In this document: positions 1-12,500 of the stretch, piece after piece
How positions within the stretch are numbered: the first letter of the stretch is position 1
How the letters are laid out: each line of letters starts with the position of its first letter
Assembly (NCBI RefSeq): GCF_031755915.1
Contig: NC_083384.1
Location: forward strand, 24,879,001-24,943,000
Direction: 5' to 3'
Length of the DNA stretch: 64,000 nt
Source: Ziziphus jujuba
Lineage: Eukaryota > Streptophyta > Magnoliopsida > Rosales > Rhamnaceae
Position numbers and translations under genes: made by a program
Notes under the pieces: generated by a model
Told to the model about the DNA's origin: nothing
What the model saw: the letters and a program-made list of their open reading frames with translations, nothing else
The model's database searches: none

Positions 1-7
1 TTTTTTT

Positions 8-245
8 AATGTTAATGGTGTTATATTTCAATATTATTTTTGCTTTCATAGTTGTTATTTTCAAAGAAATTTTAAAGCTTTTGTCTTGTGAGGTAATGGC
101 AAACATCTTAATAGTATGTCATTTGCTTTATTAGGTTTTTCTTAATAATGTAATGGTTTAAATGTTATTGGTGTTATATTTCATTGTTATTTTTACTTGT
201 TATTTTTAAACAAGAAATATTGAAGCTTCTGCCCTGTGAGGTTCT
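8..245. repeat. diverged tandem repeat, period about 153 bp
   Basis: Two similar blocks begin near 8 and 161. Both start with AATGTTA(A/T)TGGTGTTATA and end with a shared CTGTGAGGT-type stretch, with small indels between them. There is no coding content. It is probably a local duplication or part of a degraded transposon. Confidence 0.5.
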
Positions 246-1431
246 AAGTTGGTAAGACTTGATTTTGCCTTCCATTTATTATCCCACCATTGAATATCTT
301 GTTTCTATTATAAATTTAAGCCTCTTTTCTCTCTTTTTCTTCTTTTTGCTTTCTTTGGTCAATTCCATAGACAATTTCTTGTACTATCATGGGATGAAAC
401 CTCCTTTTGGAGTGTTGTGTGTAAAAACCTTCACAATTGCACAATTTGTTTTTAAGGGGTTGTTGTACTCAAGGGATTGATTTAATATTAATTTTTTTTT
501 ATTAAACTTAGGAATAATATGGATTCATAATTTTTGAAGCAAAAAATTTAAAAGCAAATCAAACTAAATTAACTAAGTGAGCTGAAATTTAGCAAGATTG
601 CATGATAAAGGAAATTCAATCATTATGAGACCTAGAGCATAGAATCCATCACTAGCTACTTCAAACCTAATCACCGAATAAATCCATTTTATTAGCAACA
701 TTTGTTTACCAAACTTGATCCTCTAAATTATTAAAAGCCATTTCATGCTCTCTCAAAATTATTCACATAAACCTAGATAAATTCTTAATGGATAGAAACC
801 TAAATTTAATTTAAATATCATTAAACAACAATTAAATATTTATTAATCAAATGTAACATGAAAATTTTCCAATCAAACATGCAACATATAAACTAACATA
901 GAATTTGGCATGCAACCTAATATCTTTTGATTAAAAGACATCTATATGAATTATTGAAATTTAAATATGTTACCTCTTTCATATGCAAGCGAAACTAAAT
1001 TATTCATAGTTTTCATGTCTGTGAAAGCATTAAGAATAGAATAATTTATAAGCAAAATTTTATTGCTAATAAAATGAACCAAACATAATAATCAAGTATC
1101 CATAACTAGGGTTTCATAAAAGCTCTAGACTGGAATATTAGTCATAAACATAATTTCAACATCCATAATCAATCAAATATACAATTGAAAAGAAAAGGAA
1201 AGATGAAGAAAAACTAGAGATTTCAAGCTCTTTAATTGTTCATGCTGTTGGTCTCCCTCCTTAGGTTTACTTATCTTTTTTTCCTTTCCAGTAGCTATTT
1301 AATCCTTCTTTCAACCTTAAAGGGAATTCACTACTGTGTATATGTCTCCTCATGTGGCTGTCAAAATTTGCACCCTTTTTATAAGGAAGCAATGGTTTGA
1401 ATCCTAAGCAAATAGCGTTAATCTCCAAATC

Positions 1432-1436
1432 CAAGC
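1432..1436. repeat. TE-A left target site duplication (CAAGC)
   Basis: CAAGC lies directly before the TGTAACACC start of the left LTR. The same 5 bases follow the right LTR. A 5-bp duplication is usual for Ty3/gypsy integrases. Confidence 0.8.
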
Positions 1437-4400
1437 TGTAACACCCCATCCCAGAGTATACTAGAATTTTTCACATGTTGACCAAGTTTGAACGAGTTTA
1501 TGGGGATTGACTAAGTTGATTGGGATTGATCAAGTGCGATTCACATTGAGTTTTTTTGTTAAAGAATGGAGATTCACATTGATCGAGGCATCATTGTGAA
1601 TTATGCATCAACCCAAGTTTGTGGACTAGTAGCACAAAGAAAAATGGAGCTATGATTCAAAAGTTATAAGTGAAAAAAAAAATTTACAGCTTGGATTGTC
1701 CGACTGATGCCATATTTGACTTTTTATTCTTGTAAAATTTGATTTTGACTTGTATATGGTTGTAAAATATTCATAGATATGAGTTCATAGACTAGTGGCA
1801 CAATTAATTTTGACATTTGGATAAAAAGTTAAAAACATTCAAATTTATTAAATTTTTCCGAGACTGCGTTACGCATTTACTATGTACCTATTTTTGTGCA
1901 TGTGAAAAACATGTGCACACTACCCACCGACACTGTGACATGCGACAATCCATTAATCAATCTCGTGAGTGCACAATGGCACCCACAACGTTGTTTTATT
2001 AGCTAAAAAGAACGTAAGAGAGGGGAGAAAAGAAAGAGAGAGGAGAGAGAAAATCAACAAGCCTTAATTTGTTGTGCTCTGGACACCGCTGGTGAGCGCC
2101 TACCAAACCACCAGTTTGTCTGCCTCAAAATTGACTTATCAACCAAGTTTCATGGCCGATAGGTCGATGAAGCATCGAGATCGATGTGTTTTTTGACAGC
2201 TACACTGCCCGCGTTGTTGGTAGATTCTCTCAATCCATCCACCCTTGTGTTGCACCACTTTTACCATGATGTTACCCACCCTCAAGTAGGCCAACCCATC
2301 AAATTTCATGGCCAGTGGTTGCTAGATGCAAGGGTGCCAGCAACGTTTACTTGAGACGATGGCAACTTGCCGAAATCCTTGGTTTCGGTGAGTTTTCGAT
2401 GTGTCCATTGACCTTTCCCCTCTATTTTAATCTCCCTAAACCTAAATCCGAGATCCGTTTCCTCCAAATCTTAATGGCTTGGGATATTCGAGGATAGTTA
2501 TTTCTCGAGCTTCCAGGTTAAATCCCGATCACCATCGACCCAATCTCCAAAAGGTAAGACTTAATATGTAATCCTCATGTTACAAGCTTCATTTTAGTAT
2601 ATTATTTCCATATTTTGGACAAAGTAATTAACTCCTCGAGCAAACCATGTATATTATACCCGATTAAAATATTATTTCAATCAATATTCTATGTTGTTGA
2701 TATTTTAGGCACCTATATGAAATGTTGGATCAATCCTGTGGAGGATCTTGAGTGATCCATGCGTTTGGGGTGAGTGGTCTTTTTCCAAAATTAATTTTGA
2801 GTTATTGTTTATCTATATTTTGTGTTATTTAAAAATTCCAAAAAAGATTGTGTATGTGTTAAATTTTAGGAAAACTGTTATTTCATTTTATTGTGCCATT
2901 TTATGTAATTTAAATATATTTGTTATATAAAAATTGATTATATGATTTTGAATAAATTATTTGTATTTATTTATTGTTATATTCTATTATTAAATTTATT
3001 ATGCAAAATAAAAAATATTTATGTGTGTTTATTTATGTTTGAATTTCATGTAATTTAATATAATTTTGCATAAACTAATTTTAAGGATTTAAGAAAAAAT
3101 AATTGTATTAATTTACTGTGCATAAAAAAAAAAATTTGTGTATTTAAATATTTATGAATTTGAATTTATTGTGGTAAAAATTGAATTATTTTAAATTGTT
3201 GGATTTATGATGATGGTTTAAAAGAAAAGGTGGAATTTTATGAATTTTTTTATATTTGTAATAATGTTGATTTTATGGTTTTAAATGCAACATACAATAA
3301 TAGTGTTCCATACTATATTTGTAATTAGCGTATATATATGTATAACTATCCTATGGAAGCTATGGGTAAGAGGTTGGCAAGTATTTTGCCCAATGAGCAT
3401 CAACTACCTCTCTCTGGTGTAGGATAACTAGTTATTAGCATCGACGTCATGGGATACTAAGGTGATTGTTTATAGGTTTCTCTCTTTAACCTCCCCTCAC
3501 AATGGTATTTACGACTTTGGGTACTGTCTAACACCACTTGCTATATAGTGTAGTACATCGTGTTGTTTTCTTAACATATTTTTCAAAACAGAATGTTTTA
3601 TAATATATTTTATTTTATTTTTATTATTTATTTCAAATTGATGTTTTAAATTAATTAAAATATTACTTTTATTATTTAATTAATTTATTTAATCAAAATT
3701 TTATATATTAATGTTATTCTTGCTTTTATACTAAATTTTTCTAATTCAAATTTTATTTATGATTTTATTTTATCTTATGATATTTTATTCTAAATTTAAT
3801 AATTTGTTACCAAATTATTTTCAATGTTAATTTTACTTTTAGATTATTTGTATTTTATTTATTTATTTATTTCCTTTATTTTTGGGGAATATAAAAATGA
3901 TGGGTTTTATGAAAATAATTTTTAAAAGGGGAACTTTTCCAATTTAGTGAAATAATGAGGGTTTTGAATGAAGAAAATAAACATTATGTTAAATATTTAT
4001 TTACTTATTCATTTATTAATTTGTTTAATAATTTATTCATACATTTATTTATCATTATTATTTTTATATCGTAATATTACATTTTATGTAGTAGTTGGGT
4101 GCCACTCACCGGAATGATTAGCATCTTATTATTTTTTTCTGTTTTTAAATTCGTTCCTCTAAGCTTAGTTGTAATAGGTGTTGACTGTCTAGGGAGGGAG
4201 CTCACTGTTCCTGTTAGCTACTGTTGTTTCCAAGAAAAGAGTTTTATTTCTTTCCTATAATTTTCCTTTTTATATCTCCATGTGTTGTATTAAATTCTAT
4301 ACTTGTTGTAAAACCTAGTATGTTATGTATACTCTATTATATGATTATTATTTATTTAATATTGTGTCTGTTCCCCATATTGTTTTATTTGAAGTGCTAC

Positions 4401-4585
4401 CTTTGTGGAAATCTTTTTCAATAAGGTGGTCCTTTATTGGAGTGTGTTTTCTGTATAACAAATTTTTGGAGGATGTCCAACCATTAGGAAATATGCTGCT
4501 TGATTTTCTATAAGAAAGTCCGATAGGGTTTCCCAATTAGAGCTTGTCTAGTGTTCCAATAGGGAATCTTGAGTGGGTCTTGACA
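1437..4585 (+). repeat. TE-A 5' LTR
   Basis: It begins TGTAACACCCC and ends TTGACA, and aligns over its whole length with 13422-16476, with visible substitutions and small indels. At 3149 bp it is long even for plant gypsy elements. The short frames inside it are not conserved between the two LTRs and are taken as noise. The many differences between the LTRs point to an old insertion. Confidence 0.88.
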
Positions 4586-4588
4586 GAG

Positions 4589-4600
4589 TTGTATCAAAGC
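4589..4600 (+). other. TE-A primer binding site (initiator Met tRNA type)
   Basis: TTGTATCAAAGC, a few bases after the 5' LTR, differs by two bases from TGGTATCAGAGC, the usual complement of the plant initiator tRNA-Met 3' end. It fixes the plus orientation of TE-A and the end of its LTR. Confidence 0.75.
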
Positions 4601-4635
4601 TCTAGGTTTTTGTATCCTTAAAGGATTGTGTGTTG

Positions 4636-5531
4636 TTATGCATCCCATGTTGAAGTGTCATTTCGTTCTAAACAATCTAGAAATACATGCTCATTATGGT
4701 AAAAATTACACTTTTTAAAGTTAGCAAACAATATTTCCCAAATTTTCAAATTGCCACTAAGTAAAGCTCTCAACAATGCAGAAAAAGTTCTATGCAATAA
4801 AGACATCTTTAAATAGGTATCTTTAAAATTCATGGTCAGCAATGATTTCTTATTCATAATTACTTTATTAACATCACCAAAGCTAAGATAAAAATTATAT
4901 TTTTCCATTCTTGTCTTCCTTTTCCTTTCCCACTTACGACCATCTCACCTTCCTCACTCTCGGCTTTTGCACCAAATTTCTCACTCTTGGTTTTAATAAA
5001 ATTTTTCCACACAACCTGAGTATTAGAAGACTTACCTCGGACAGCAAGCTCACCTTTTCCCTCTTGATTGGATGGTAGTCCAATTGGAATTTCATTTGGG
5101 AAGACATCTCCAAATTCCTTCAAAAGAGAAATCATTGAACTTGGCAATTCAAGTTCTTCAAAGTTAGTTTGATCATTAAAATAATTTTCTTTATAAATGA
5201 TGACCAGCAAAGGTTTCTTACACTCAATAACCTTATTAATATCCCCTAAACTCAAATAAAAGTTGCTACTTAACCTTTCTTTTCTTTCTTTTTCTTTTTT
5301 CCCCTTGGATTGGCGCAAACCTTCAGATTTCTCTTCCTTCTCCAAGCTCTCGGGTTTGCCACTTTCTTTCCCCTCTCTTTCGGCTTTTCCTTGATCTTTC
5401 CACTCAATATGAGTCTTAGAAACCTTACCTTGATCAACAACCTCATTCTTACCTTCTTGAAAGGATGGTGAAGCCATTGGTGCCATACTTGCTTTTTCCT
5501 TAAGCTTTTCGGCTTCTATCCTTTGTTGCAT
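4636..5531 (-). pseudogene. TE-B protease-RT linker with internal duplication
   Basis: Two overlapping minus frames (5531-4860 and 4908-4636) cover the lysine/glutamate-rich linker that follows gypsy protease. The first contains the landmark LKEFGDVFPNEIPIGLP, which in intact elements leads into RT. Instead of RT, the sequence returns to linker: the block SFQEGKNEVVDQGK reappears as SNQEGKGELAVRGK, and NFYLSLGDINKVI as NFYLSFGDVNKVI. This suggests a tandem duplication of about 370-400 bp. The second copy is more decayed and has no RT behind it. Confidence 0.65.
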
Positions 5532-5905
5532 TTGTAATTGGTCTTTGTAAACCTCTTTATGAGATAATGGTTCCAGCTTGACCTTCTTCCCTTTAAACCT
5601 GAAAACAATACTATTTTCTCGACCAAAATTAGTAGCATCTTTATCAAATTGCCATGGTCTACCTCATAGTATATGTCCAACAATCATGGGTACAATATCA
5701 CATAAAACTACATCCTCATATCTACCTATATTAAATTTTACTTTGGCTTGTTTATTCACTATTATTTCACCACCATCATTAAGCCATTGTAATCTATAAG
5801 GTTCTGGATGTTTAATAGTTATTAAGCCTAATTTGTCAACTACAATGTTACTAATTACATTTGTACAACTTCCACTATCAATAATCAGACTACAATCTTC
5901 CCTTG
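5532..5905 (-). pseudogene. TE-B aspartic protease remnant
   Basis: Minus-strand translation shows the retropepsin active site as IIDSGSCTN (around 5870-5890), then a region typical of gypsy protease ending in GRPWQFDKDATNFG. The Trp codon before GRPWQ is a stop (TGA), so the frame is broken. It lies between the gag zinc knuckle and the linker, as expected. It would have processed the element's own polyprotein. Confidence 0.75.
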
Positions 5906-7279
5906 AATTTCACATCGGGTGTGGAAGATGTTCTCTCTTTGAATTTCATCCTCATCTTTGTATGCAGCAAGTACTCTCCTAGAAAGCAAGTTTAATTCAT
6001 CATTGGATGCTTGCAAGGTTTCGGGTTCATCCTCCAAGTCCTCGTCCTCTTGCTTGGCTTCATCCTCACTTTCCGATTCTAGCTCGTCATTGCCCTTTAA
6101 CACCATGATTCTTCTATTCGGGCATTGGCTAGCAATGTGTCCTCTTCCCTGTCACTTAAAACACACAACATCATGAGTTCTAAAAGGTTTAGGATCTAAT
6201 TTTACCTCATTCTTTGGTGCTTGGACAGATTCAGTTCTAGTCTCCTTCCTTGGCCAATTTGAACTTTCTTCTTTGACTTTCGGCTTTGGCTTGCTTTCAT
6301 AGATGGGATTGTTCCTCCAGCCACTAGAATTGGACCTTCCACTGTTGGAAACACCTCCAAACCATGATCTTACACCCCTCCTCTTGAATTGATGCTCTAA
6401 TTTAATAGCCACATGCAACATCTCCTCCAATTCCACATATTGTTGCAATTCTAGTTGATTGGCTATTTCACGATTCAAACCACCAAGAAACCTTGCCATG
6501 GTTGCTTCCCTATCTTCATTCAAGTTCAATCTCATCATAAGCATCTCCATCTCCTTATAATAATCCTCCACAGATCCATGTCCTTAAGATAAAAATTGAA
6601 GTCTTTGATGCAGCAACCTATGATAGTGTGATGGTACGAATCGCTTCCGCATGGCTCCTTTCATTTGTCGCCATGTAGTAATCAAGTCATCACCAACTCT
6701 CCTTCAGGTGTTGTGCTCATTGGTCCACCATTGGAGTGCATAATGGCCAAATTTCATTGCTGCCAATTTCACCTTCTTAGCCTCTGAATAATTATGGCGG
6801 TCAAATATCATCTCCATCTTTTCTTCCCACTCCAAATATGCTTCAGGGTCATTTTTTCCCATGAATGGTGGGATGTTGATCTTGATATTGCTAAGATTGT
6901 CATCTGTTTCTTCCCTCCTATATCTTCCTTGGACAGCAAAAGCTTTGTTCATACCTTCCTCAAAGTCTCCACTGAATGGCTCCTCATTAAATTCCTTTCT
7001 CGGTCTCTCGCGACCTCCTCGTCCTCCATGGAATTCTTGCCTATTTCTTGTGTTTGGAATTCCTTGGGAAACTTCTAGCCTTCCCGTCCTTTGATTCACA
7101 TGCTCAACTTGAGCACTAACCCACTGTATTGACTCTAAAACAGCTTGCATGTCCACTTGGGCTTCGCTCCAGGTAGCTCGAGCATCGCGATGGTATGCTA
7201 CGGACTCCTCCTCATTGATCCTCAAAGGTGGATCTCCTCTCCTCATTCTTGATTCTGTCATGTTAGTATAATAATGCAA
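5906..7279 (-). pseudogene. TE-B gag (capsid/nucleocapsid) remnant
   Basis: Minus frames 7279-6704, 6571-6152 and 6106-5885 together make a Ty3/gypsy gag. The first holds the retrotransposon gag core (FMGKNDPEAYLEWEEKMEMI followed by an ALQWW block). The second holds the C-terminal capsid helices (ATMARFLGGLNREIAN) and enters a CCHC zinc knuckle in which the second Cys codon is a stop (CFK-stop-QGRGHIASQC). The third is an acidic tail. A frame break separates the first two pieces. The start at 7279 is the first Met of the open frame, about 1.15 kb from the primer binding site; the untranslated leader between them is A/T-rich with poly-T runs. Confidence 0.8.
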
Positions 7280-8430
7280 TAGAAATAAAATAGGACCTTA
7301 CCAATTTCACTCCCTTACGTGTTTCACTCAAATGAAGACTCGACACTCGTGTTTGCACACTTGTTTCGGCTTTTTACCCTCTTTTAAGCTCACACACTCT
7401 TGCCTTTTTCCACTCAATGAATTATCTCAAAGTTCTAATTAAAACACCCACAAAACAACAATTAGATCACTAATATGTTTTAATTAAACTTATCAACAAA
7501 ACAGTAGCAAAAAGTAGGCAATACCGAAAGAATCCAACAAATCCTAATTTTTTCGGCTTTCTAGGCAAGAAAACACAAAATAATGGGAAAACGTTGGAAT
7601 TTTTAAAAACTGCACCAGATGGTAGTAGATTATGAGTTCAAGAATAAAATTCCAGGAAAAGAAATTCAAATACGAACAAGAATCAAAGACAACAAAAATA
7701 TAGAAAAGTTGTTGGTTGTTGTTCTTTGTAATTCGAGTTTTGTATCAATTCCTTTAACTAATTTTAATCCAAATAATTTAAACACCCAAAATCCAAATAT
7801 ACAGCAGCAAAAATAATTTCCCAGCAACTCAAATATTGAATAAATAATCAAAAACCAGCAGCTCCAACAAATTTCCAGCAAACAAATCAAACACCAACAA
7901 ACTGAAATATATATATATTTTTTTATTTTTTATTCGGCTTTACCTCTTCTTTCTTCTTCTTCTTTTTTTTTTTTTTTTTTTTTTGTTTTCACTCACAGAA
8001 CACAAACAACTGCAGTAGCAAGAATAATTACCAAAATTGCAATTCCAACTCCAAAACAAACACCAAACCCGTGACCTCCAAATAAACACAAATGTGCAGT
8101 TTTTTTTTTTTTTTTTTTAATGTTGCCGCAAACTCTTTTTTTTTTTTTTTTTTTTTGAATATATGAATGAAAATTTCTAAGACTAAAACAGAAAAGGAAA
8201 ATCAACAAAAACCAAAATTATCAAGAACAATGATAAAAGACAACCAACAAATTAGGAAACAAAAATACGATAAAACTAGGAAACCTAAGTCAACTAGGAA
8301 TGAATTTTTTTTTTTTTTAAATGCAGAACGTGTATGATGATAGAAGCAACCTTAACCTAATGCTAAAATTGCAGAATAATACGAAAACAAATAAAGCAAA
8401 TAAAGATAGATCAAACCTGAGCAAAATTTA
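7280..8430 (-). other. TE-B untranslated leader with poly-T tracts
   Basis: This lies between the primer binding site and gag of TE-B. There is no convincing coding sequence. It holds several long homopolymer T runs (about 7966-7984, 8100-8118, 8138-8156 and 8307-8319 on the plus strand), which are A runs in the element's sense. Polymorphism and assembly error are likely at these runs. Confidence 0.55.
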
Positions 8431-8442
8431 GCTCTGATACCA
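8431..8442 (-). other. TE-B primer binding site (initiator Met tRNA)
   Basis: The minus strand reads TGGTATCAGAGC, a perfect 12-base match to the usual plant initiator tRNA-Met primer site, two bases inside the LTR end. It proves the reverse orientation of TE-B relative to TE-A. Confidence 0.88.
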
Positions 8443-8444
8443 AA

Positions 8445-9562
8445 TGATACGAACCTAGGACGACCTGCTCCTAAACCCGTATTATATTAGCCCGGATCTT
8501 TAATTAAGTTCAAGTGCTGTGGTTAGAAACCTTGGTATAATGTAGACGCCACAATAGGGGATGGAAAACCTATTGATAAGTCAAGCTAAAACAACCAATT
8601 CTCTAATGGTGTTTTAGGTGTTCTCAAAGAACAAAGAGATAATTAATCTCACAAGTATTTTCTTTATCAAATCAAAGTTTTATTATTATTGAAAAATAAG
8701 CCTTTAAATAGGCTAAGATTACAAAGAAAAAAACCCTAAAAAATTAATTCAAAACCGGACTCCTATAGGAATTAGGAAACTTGGCCGAATTCTAATATGT
8801 CCTAAACTAAGTTTCCTAAACTAAATTTGATTAATTAATTCCTTTATTTTGAATTAGGAATTAATTAATTTACAATGGAAATAATAAATTAATAACTTTC
8901 CTAAACTTATTTGTCCAGAAAATAAATGAATAAAAGCCAAAAAGTAATGGTAGTTTCCTAAAACAAAAAGTAAAAACAAATTAGGAAACTAAAAATGCTA
9001 GCCTTTTTGATCAAGTTGACTTTGATCAATCTTTGACCTCTTTGAGCTTCAAATCAGCTTCTAGATAATTTTTAGGATGCCAAATAAGCTGAATATGAAG
9101 TCCCACACGTTTCCCATGCTTGGAAAAATAAGAAAAGGCTAATACAGTAAAATACAGTAAAGCCAGCAAGTAATACAGCAAATTCGGCCAAATTGTTGAG
9201 GCTGTCCGTACAAGCCCTTTTTGATTGCATTTGAGGCTGCTTTAACTTGATTCCATGACCTCTTAGGCATATGTATTGAACCCATAAAGCATTGGAACCA
9301 TTTCATGCTTCCCGGACTTCAAAAATGTACCAAAATCGTCACCCGGGTCCGTATCGGCTTCCACCACTTGGATGCTTAGAATAGGCTTTGTATCTTCAAG
9401 TATGGACAAGCTCTGTTGAGATTGATTACCCCCTGTATAAATACTCCCAGGTTTTCATTAAATCTCTTAATTTGAGCTCTTGTGATTGGCCTAGTCTTCA
9501 TCCGTGTCGAGTCAACATCCCAGCGGGTTATCGGTTGAGCGGGCTCGGGCGGAATCACATCA
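8445..9562 (-). repeat. TE-B 5' LTR
   Basis: On the minus strand it begins TGATGTGATTCCGCC and ends CGTATCA next to the primer binding site. Its boundaries are confirmed by a reverse-complement match to the solo LTR at 9636-10702. Its first 180 bases carry a protein-like frame (9558-9376, minus) with the motif RPITRAQIKRFNENLG, shared with the solo LTR. The base after its outer end starts TAAAG, the possible target duplication; the partner copy is lost with the 3' half of the element. Confidence 0.82.
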
Positions 9563-12500
9563 TAAAGTTAAGGGAGCTAAAGATTCAGCTCCAAGATCTA
9601 GTGGAAAAAGATTTTATCAGATTGAGCATGTCACATAGTGAGAATCTGTCCAAACCTATACAACCGACTACCCGCTGGGGTGCTGATCCTGTACAAATAA
9701 AGATAGCACCAATCACGAGGGCATAAGCTAAGAGATTCAAGGACAACCTGGTTAGTTTCATCCAAAGAGTGATTCAATCTTAAGAGGGCATGACAATACC
9801 AGAAGATGTAAAGCCCATCTTATGCATCTAAGTTATGAAGGCTGAAATGGACCCGGCAAGTTACTTTGGTGCTGCTATGGGCTCCGGGCAGCAAGGAATG
9901 GATTCAACACTTTATGAACTCAATTTATATCACCAAGAGGCCATGGAATCATGTCAAGGTGTAAGTAAAATCATTTAAATTCCACTTGTGCACATGACTC
10001 CTTTTGTTGGCCGAAATTGCTCATTTTGGTGCTGGCTTTGTTCTATTTTGTTAATTAAGCACTTTCTCTTTGTTCCAGTTAAGGGAAACATATGGGAATC
10101 ATTATTAATCCTATTTTGCATTATGATTTGGAGTCAAAACTAGCTGGAGATTGGATAAAGACAGTTTAGTTGTGAACTAGTCAATTAGTTTCCTAATGTG
10201 AGTTTGACTTTTTGTTTTAGGAAACTATCTTTTATTTTGGTTTTTATTTGTTTATTTTCTAGACAAATTAACTTAGGAAAGTTGATATTTTATTATTTAA
10301 ATTGTAAATTAATTAATTCCTAATTCAAAATAAATGAATTAATTAATCCAAAATTAGATTAGGAAAGGAGGAGAATTTGGCCACACCTAGTTTCCTAAAC
10401 CTATGGCTGATTTCTCTATGGTGTTTTAGGTTTTTTTTTTTTGTCTTTCAAACCTATTTAAAGGTTTAGTTTCTCAATAAAATTCAGTACATTATTCATA
10501 TAGGAAAATATTAGTGGAAAGAATTCTTTTAGTTTGATTTATCAATAGAACATCCATCACCTATTGTAGCATCTTCATCATATACAAAGATTTCTAATCA
10601 CAAGTTGAATAGGGATTAAGGTGACCATTAGAACCTAAAATTAATTGAGATCTGGGCTAATATAATACGGATTTAGGAGTAGGTCAACCTAGGTTCATAT
10701 CATCACCTTGGGGATCTCTTGTTTTATTTATAAAGGAGAAAGATGGTAGGCTAAGATTGTGCATCAACTAATAGCAACTTAACAAGGTGACCATCTCAAA
10801 CCATTATCCGTTGCCTAGGATTGATGACCTACTAGATCAACTTCAAGGTGCCAAGGTGTTCTCCAAGATCGACTTAAGGTCCGGGTACCATCAGTTGATA
10901 ATCTAGGAGTCGGACATATCCAAGACTACCTTCAAGACAAGGATAAGCATTAGAATTCCTAGTAATGTCTTTTGGGCTTACTAATTCCCCTAGTGGCATT
11001 CATGGACATGATGAACCGAGTGTTTTACCTGTACTTAAACCATTTATAATTGTGTTCATAAGTGACATTTTGGCCTATTTGAGGAGCAGAGAAAAGCACA
11101 TAAAGCATTTAAGAAGAGTACTCTAGACCTTAAAGCAGCATCAGCTATATATAAGTTTGATAAGTGTGAGTTTTGGCTGAACTGAGTGAAGTTTCTCAAG
11201 TACATCGTGTTAGCAGATGACATTTATGTGGATCCCGAGAAAGTGAAAATCGTGCTGAATTAGAATTGACCTAATATAGTGATAGAGGTGCAAAGTTTCC
11301 TTAGCCTAGAAGGATACTACCAATGGTTTGTTAAGATAGCAGGGCCACTCCACTATCTAACCTAGAGGAGTTAAGTTCGAATAGATGAAGAGGTGTGAGT
11401 GTAGTGTCCAGGAGCTAAAGGAAAGATTGATATTTGCTCTTATCTAGACTTTACCTTATAGGAATGAAGGTTTCAAAGTCTATTGTGATGCATCTTGTCA
11501 AGGTTTGGGTTGTGTGTTGATGCAGAACCAAAAGGTGGTTATGTATGCCTCACAACAATTGAAGCAGCACAAGCAAAACTACCCTATGCATGATCTAGAG
11601 CTTGCAGCAATAGCCTTTGCTCTAAAAAACTAAAGGCATTACTTGTATAGGGCCACATACCAAATTTACATCAACTATAAAAGCCTCAAGTATATCTTCA
11701 CTCAAAATGAGTTAAATATGAGGCAGAGGAGGTGGATGGAGCTATAAAGGACTATGATTGTTTGATTGACTATTACCTTGTCAAAGCAAACATGGTAGCT
11801 AATGCCTTGAGTAAAAAAGCTACTAGATCCTTTGCCCATATATGATCGGTTTAACTTTCTCTCATGGTCGAGTTGAAGAAGATGGGAGTGGTGATGCACA
11901 TGCATCCTTTCGAAGTCTTTTTGGCTAGTTTTTAGATGTGACCAGTATTAGTGGATCGCATATTGGAGCCAAATGGAAGATCCTAAATTGAGGATGATCA
12001 AAAGTAAGGTACTAAAAGGTCTTGATTCAAAATTCTCTATCAAAAACGATGAGGCCCTTGTGTATGAGATAGACTCTGTATTGCTGACATCCCTAAGCTT
12101 AAGCAGGAGATCCTAGAGGAGGCGTGTAATTTGATATGTGCGATGCATCTTGAAAGTACAAAGTTATACCGAACACTAATGAAGCACTACTGATGGATTA
12201 ACATGAAAAAGGAAATCATGGAGTTTGTGTCAAACATTTTGATGTGCCAACAAGTAAAGGTAGAGAGGCAAAGACCTTTAAAACAACTTTGACCTTTGCC
12301 TATCCCTATGCGGAAGTGGGAGCACCTCAATATGGACCTTGTGTTCAAACTTCCTCTCACAGCGAGATGGTACGATGGTATTTAGGTAATTATCGATCGA
12401 CTCACCAAGTCAGTGCACTTCCTATCTGTGCGAGAACGTTTCTCACCAGAGAAGTGAGTCGAGCTATCATGAAGTGTATAGTGAGTCTACATTGAGTAAC

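Larger units (their letters stand above)
1..1436. other. AT-rich intergenic spacer
   Basis: I see no gene here. The reading frames present are short and have no recognisable protein features. The only structure is a diverged tandem repeat at its left end (listed separately). The stretch ends in CAAGC, which is the left target duplication of the large retrotransposon that follows. Confidence 0.6.
4636..9562 (-). mobile_element. TE-B: truncated Ty3/gypsy element nested in TE-A, reverse orientation
   Basis: Read on the minus strand the order is 5' LTR (9562-8445), primer binding site (8442-8431), gag (7279 to about 6110), aspartic protease (about 5900-5600) and the protease-RT linker (5531-4636). 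RT, RNase H, integrase and the 3' LTR are absent. The sequence runs directly into the 5' end of TE-A near 4610-4640; the exact join is not visible. TE-A lacks gag and protease at the same place, so one deletion probably removed the 3' half of TE-B and the adjoining part of TE-A. The gag style is Ty3/gypsy; I cannot fix the lineage. Confidence 0.82.

Noticed and set aside
259..480. 73-codon plus-strand open frame
   Set aside because: Hydrophobic, T-rich translation with no motif, in AT-rich spacer; looks like chance.
4224..4536. Overlapping open frames on both strands at the end of the TE-A 5' LTR
   Set aside because: The matching place in the 3' LTR has different stops, so no frame is conserved.
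5958..7094. Plus-strand frames opposite the TE-B gag
   Set aside because: Shadows of the minus-strand gag and acidic tail; their translations have no domain.
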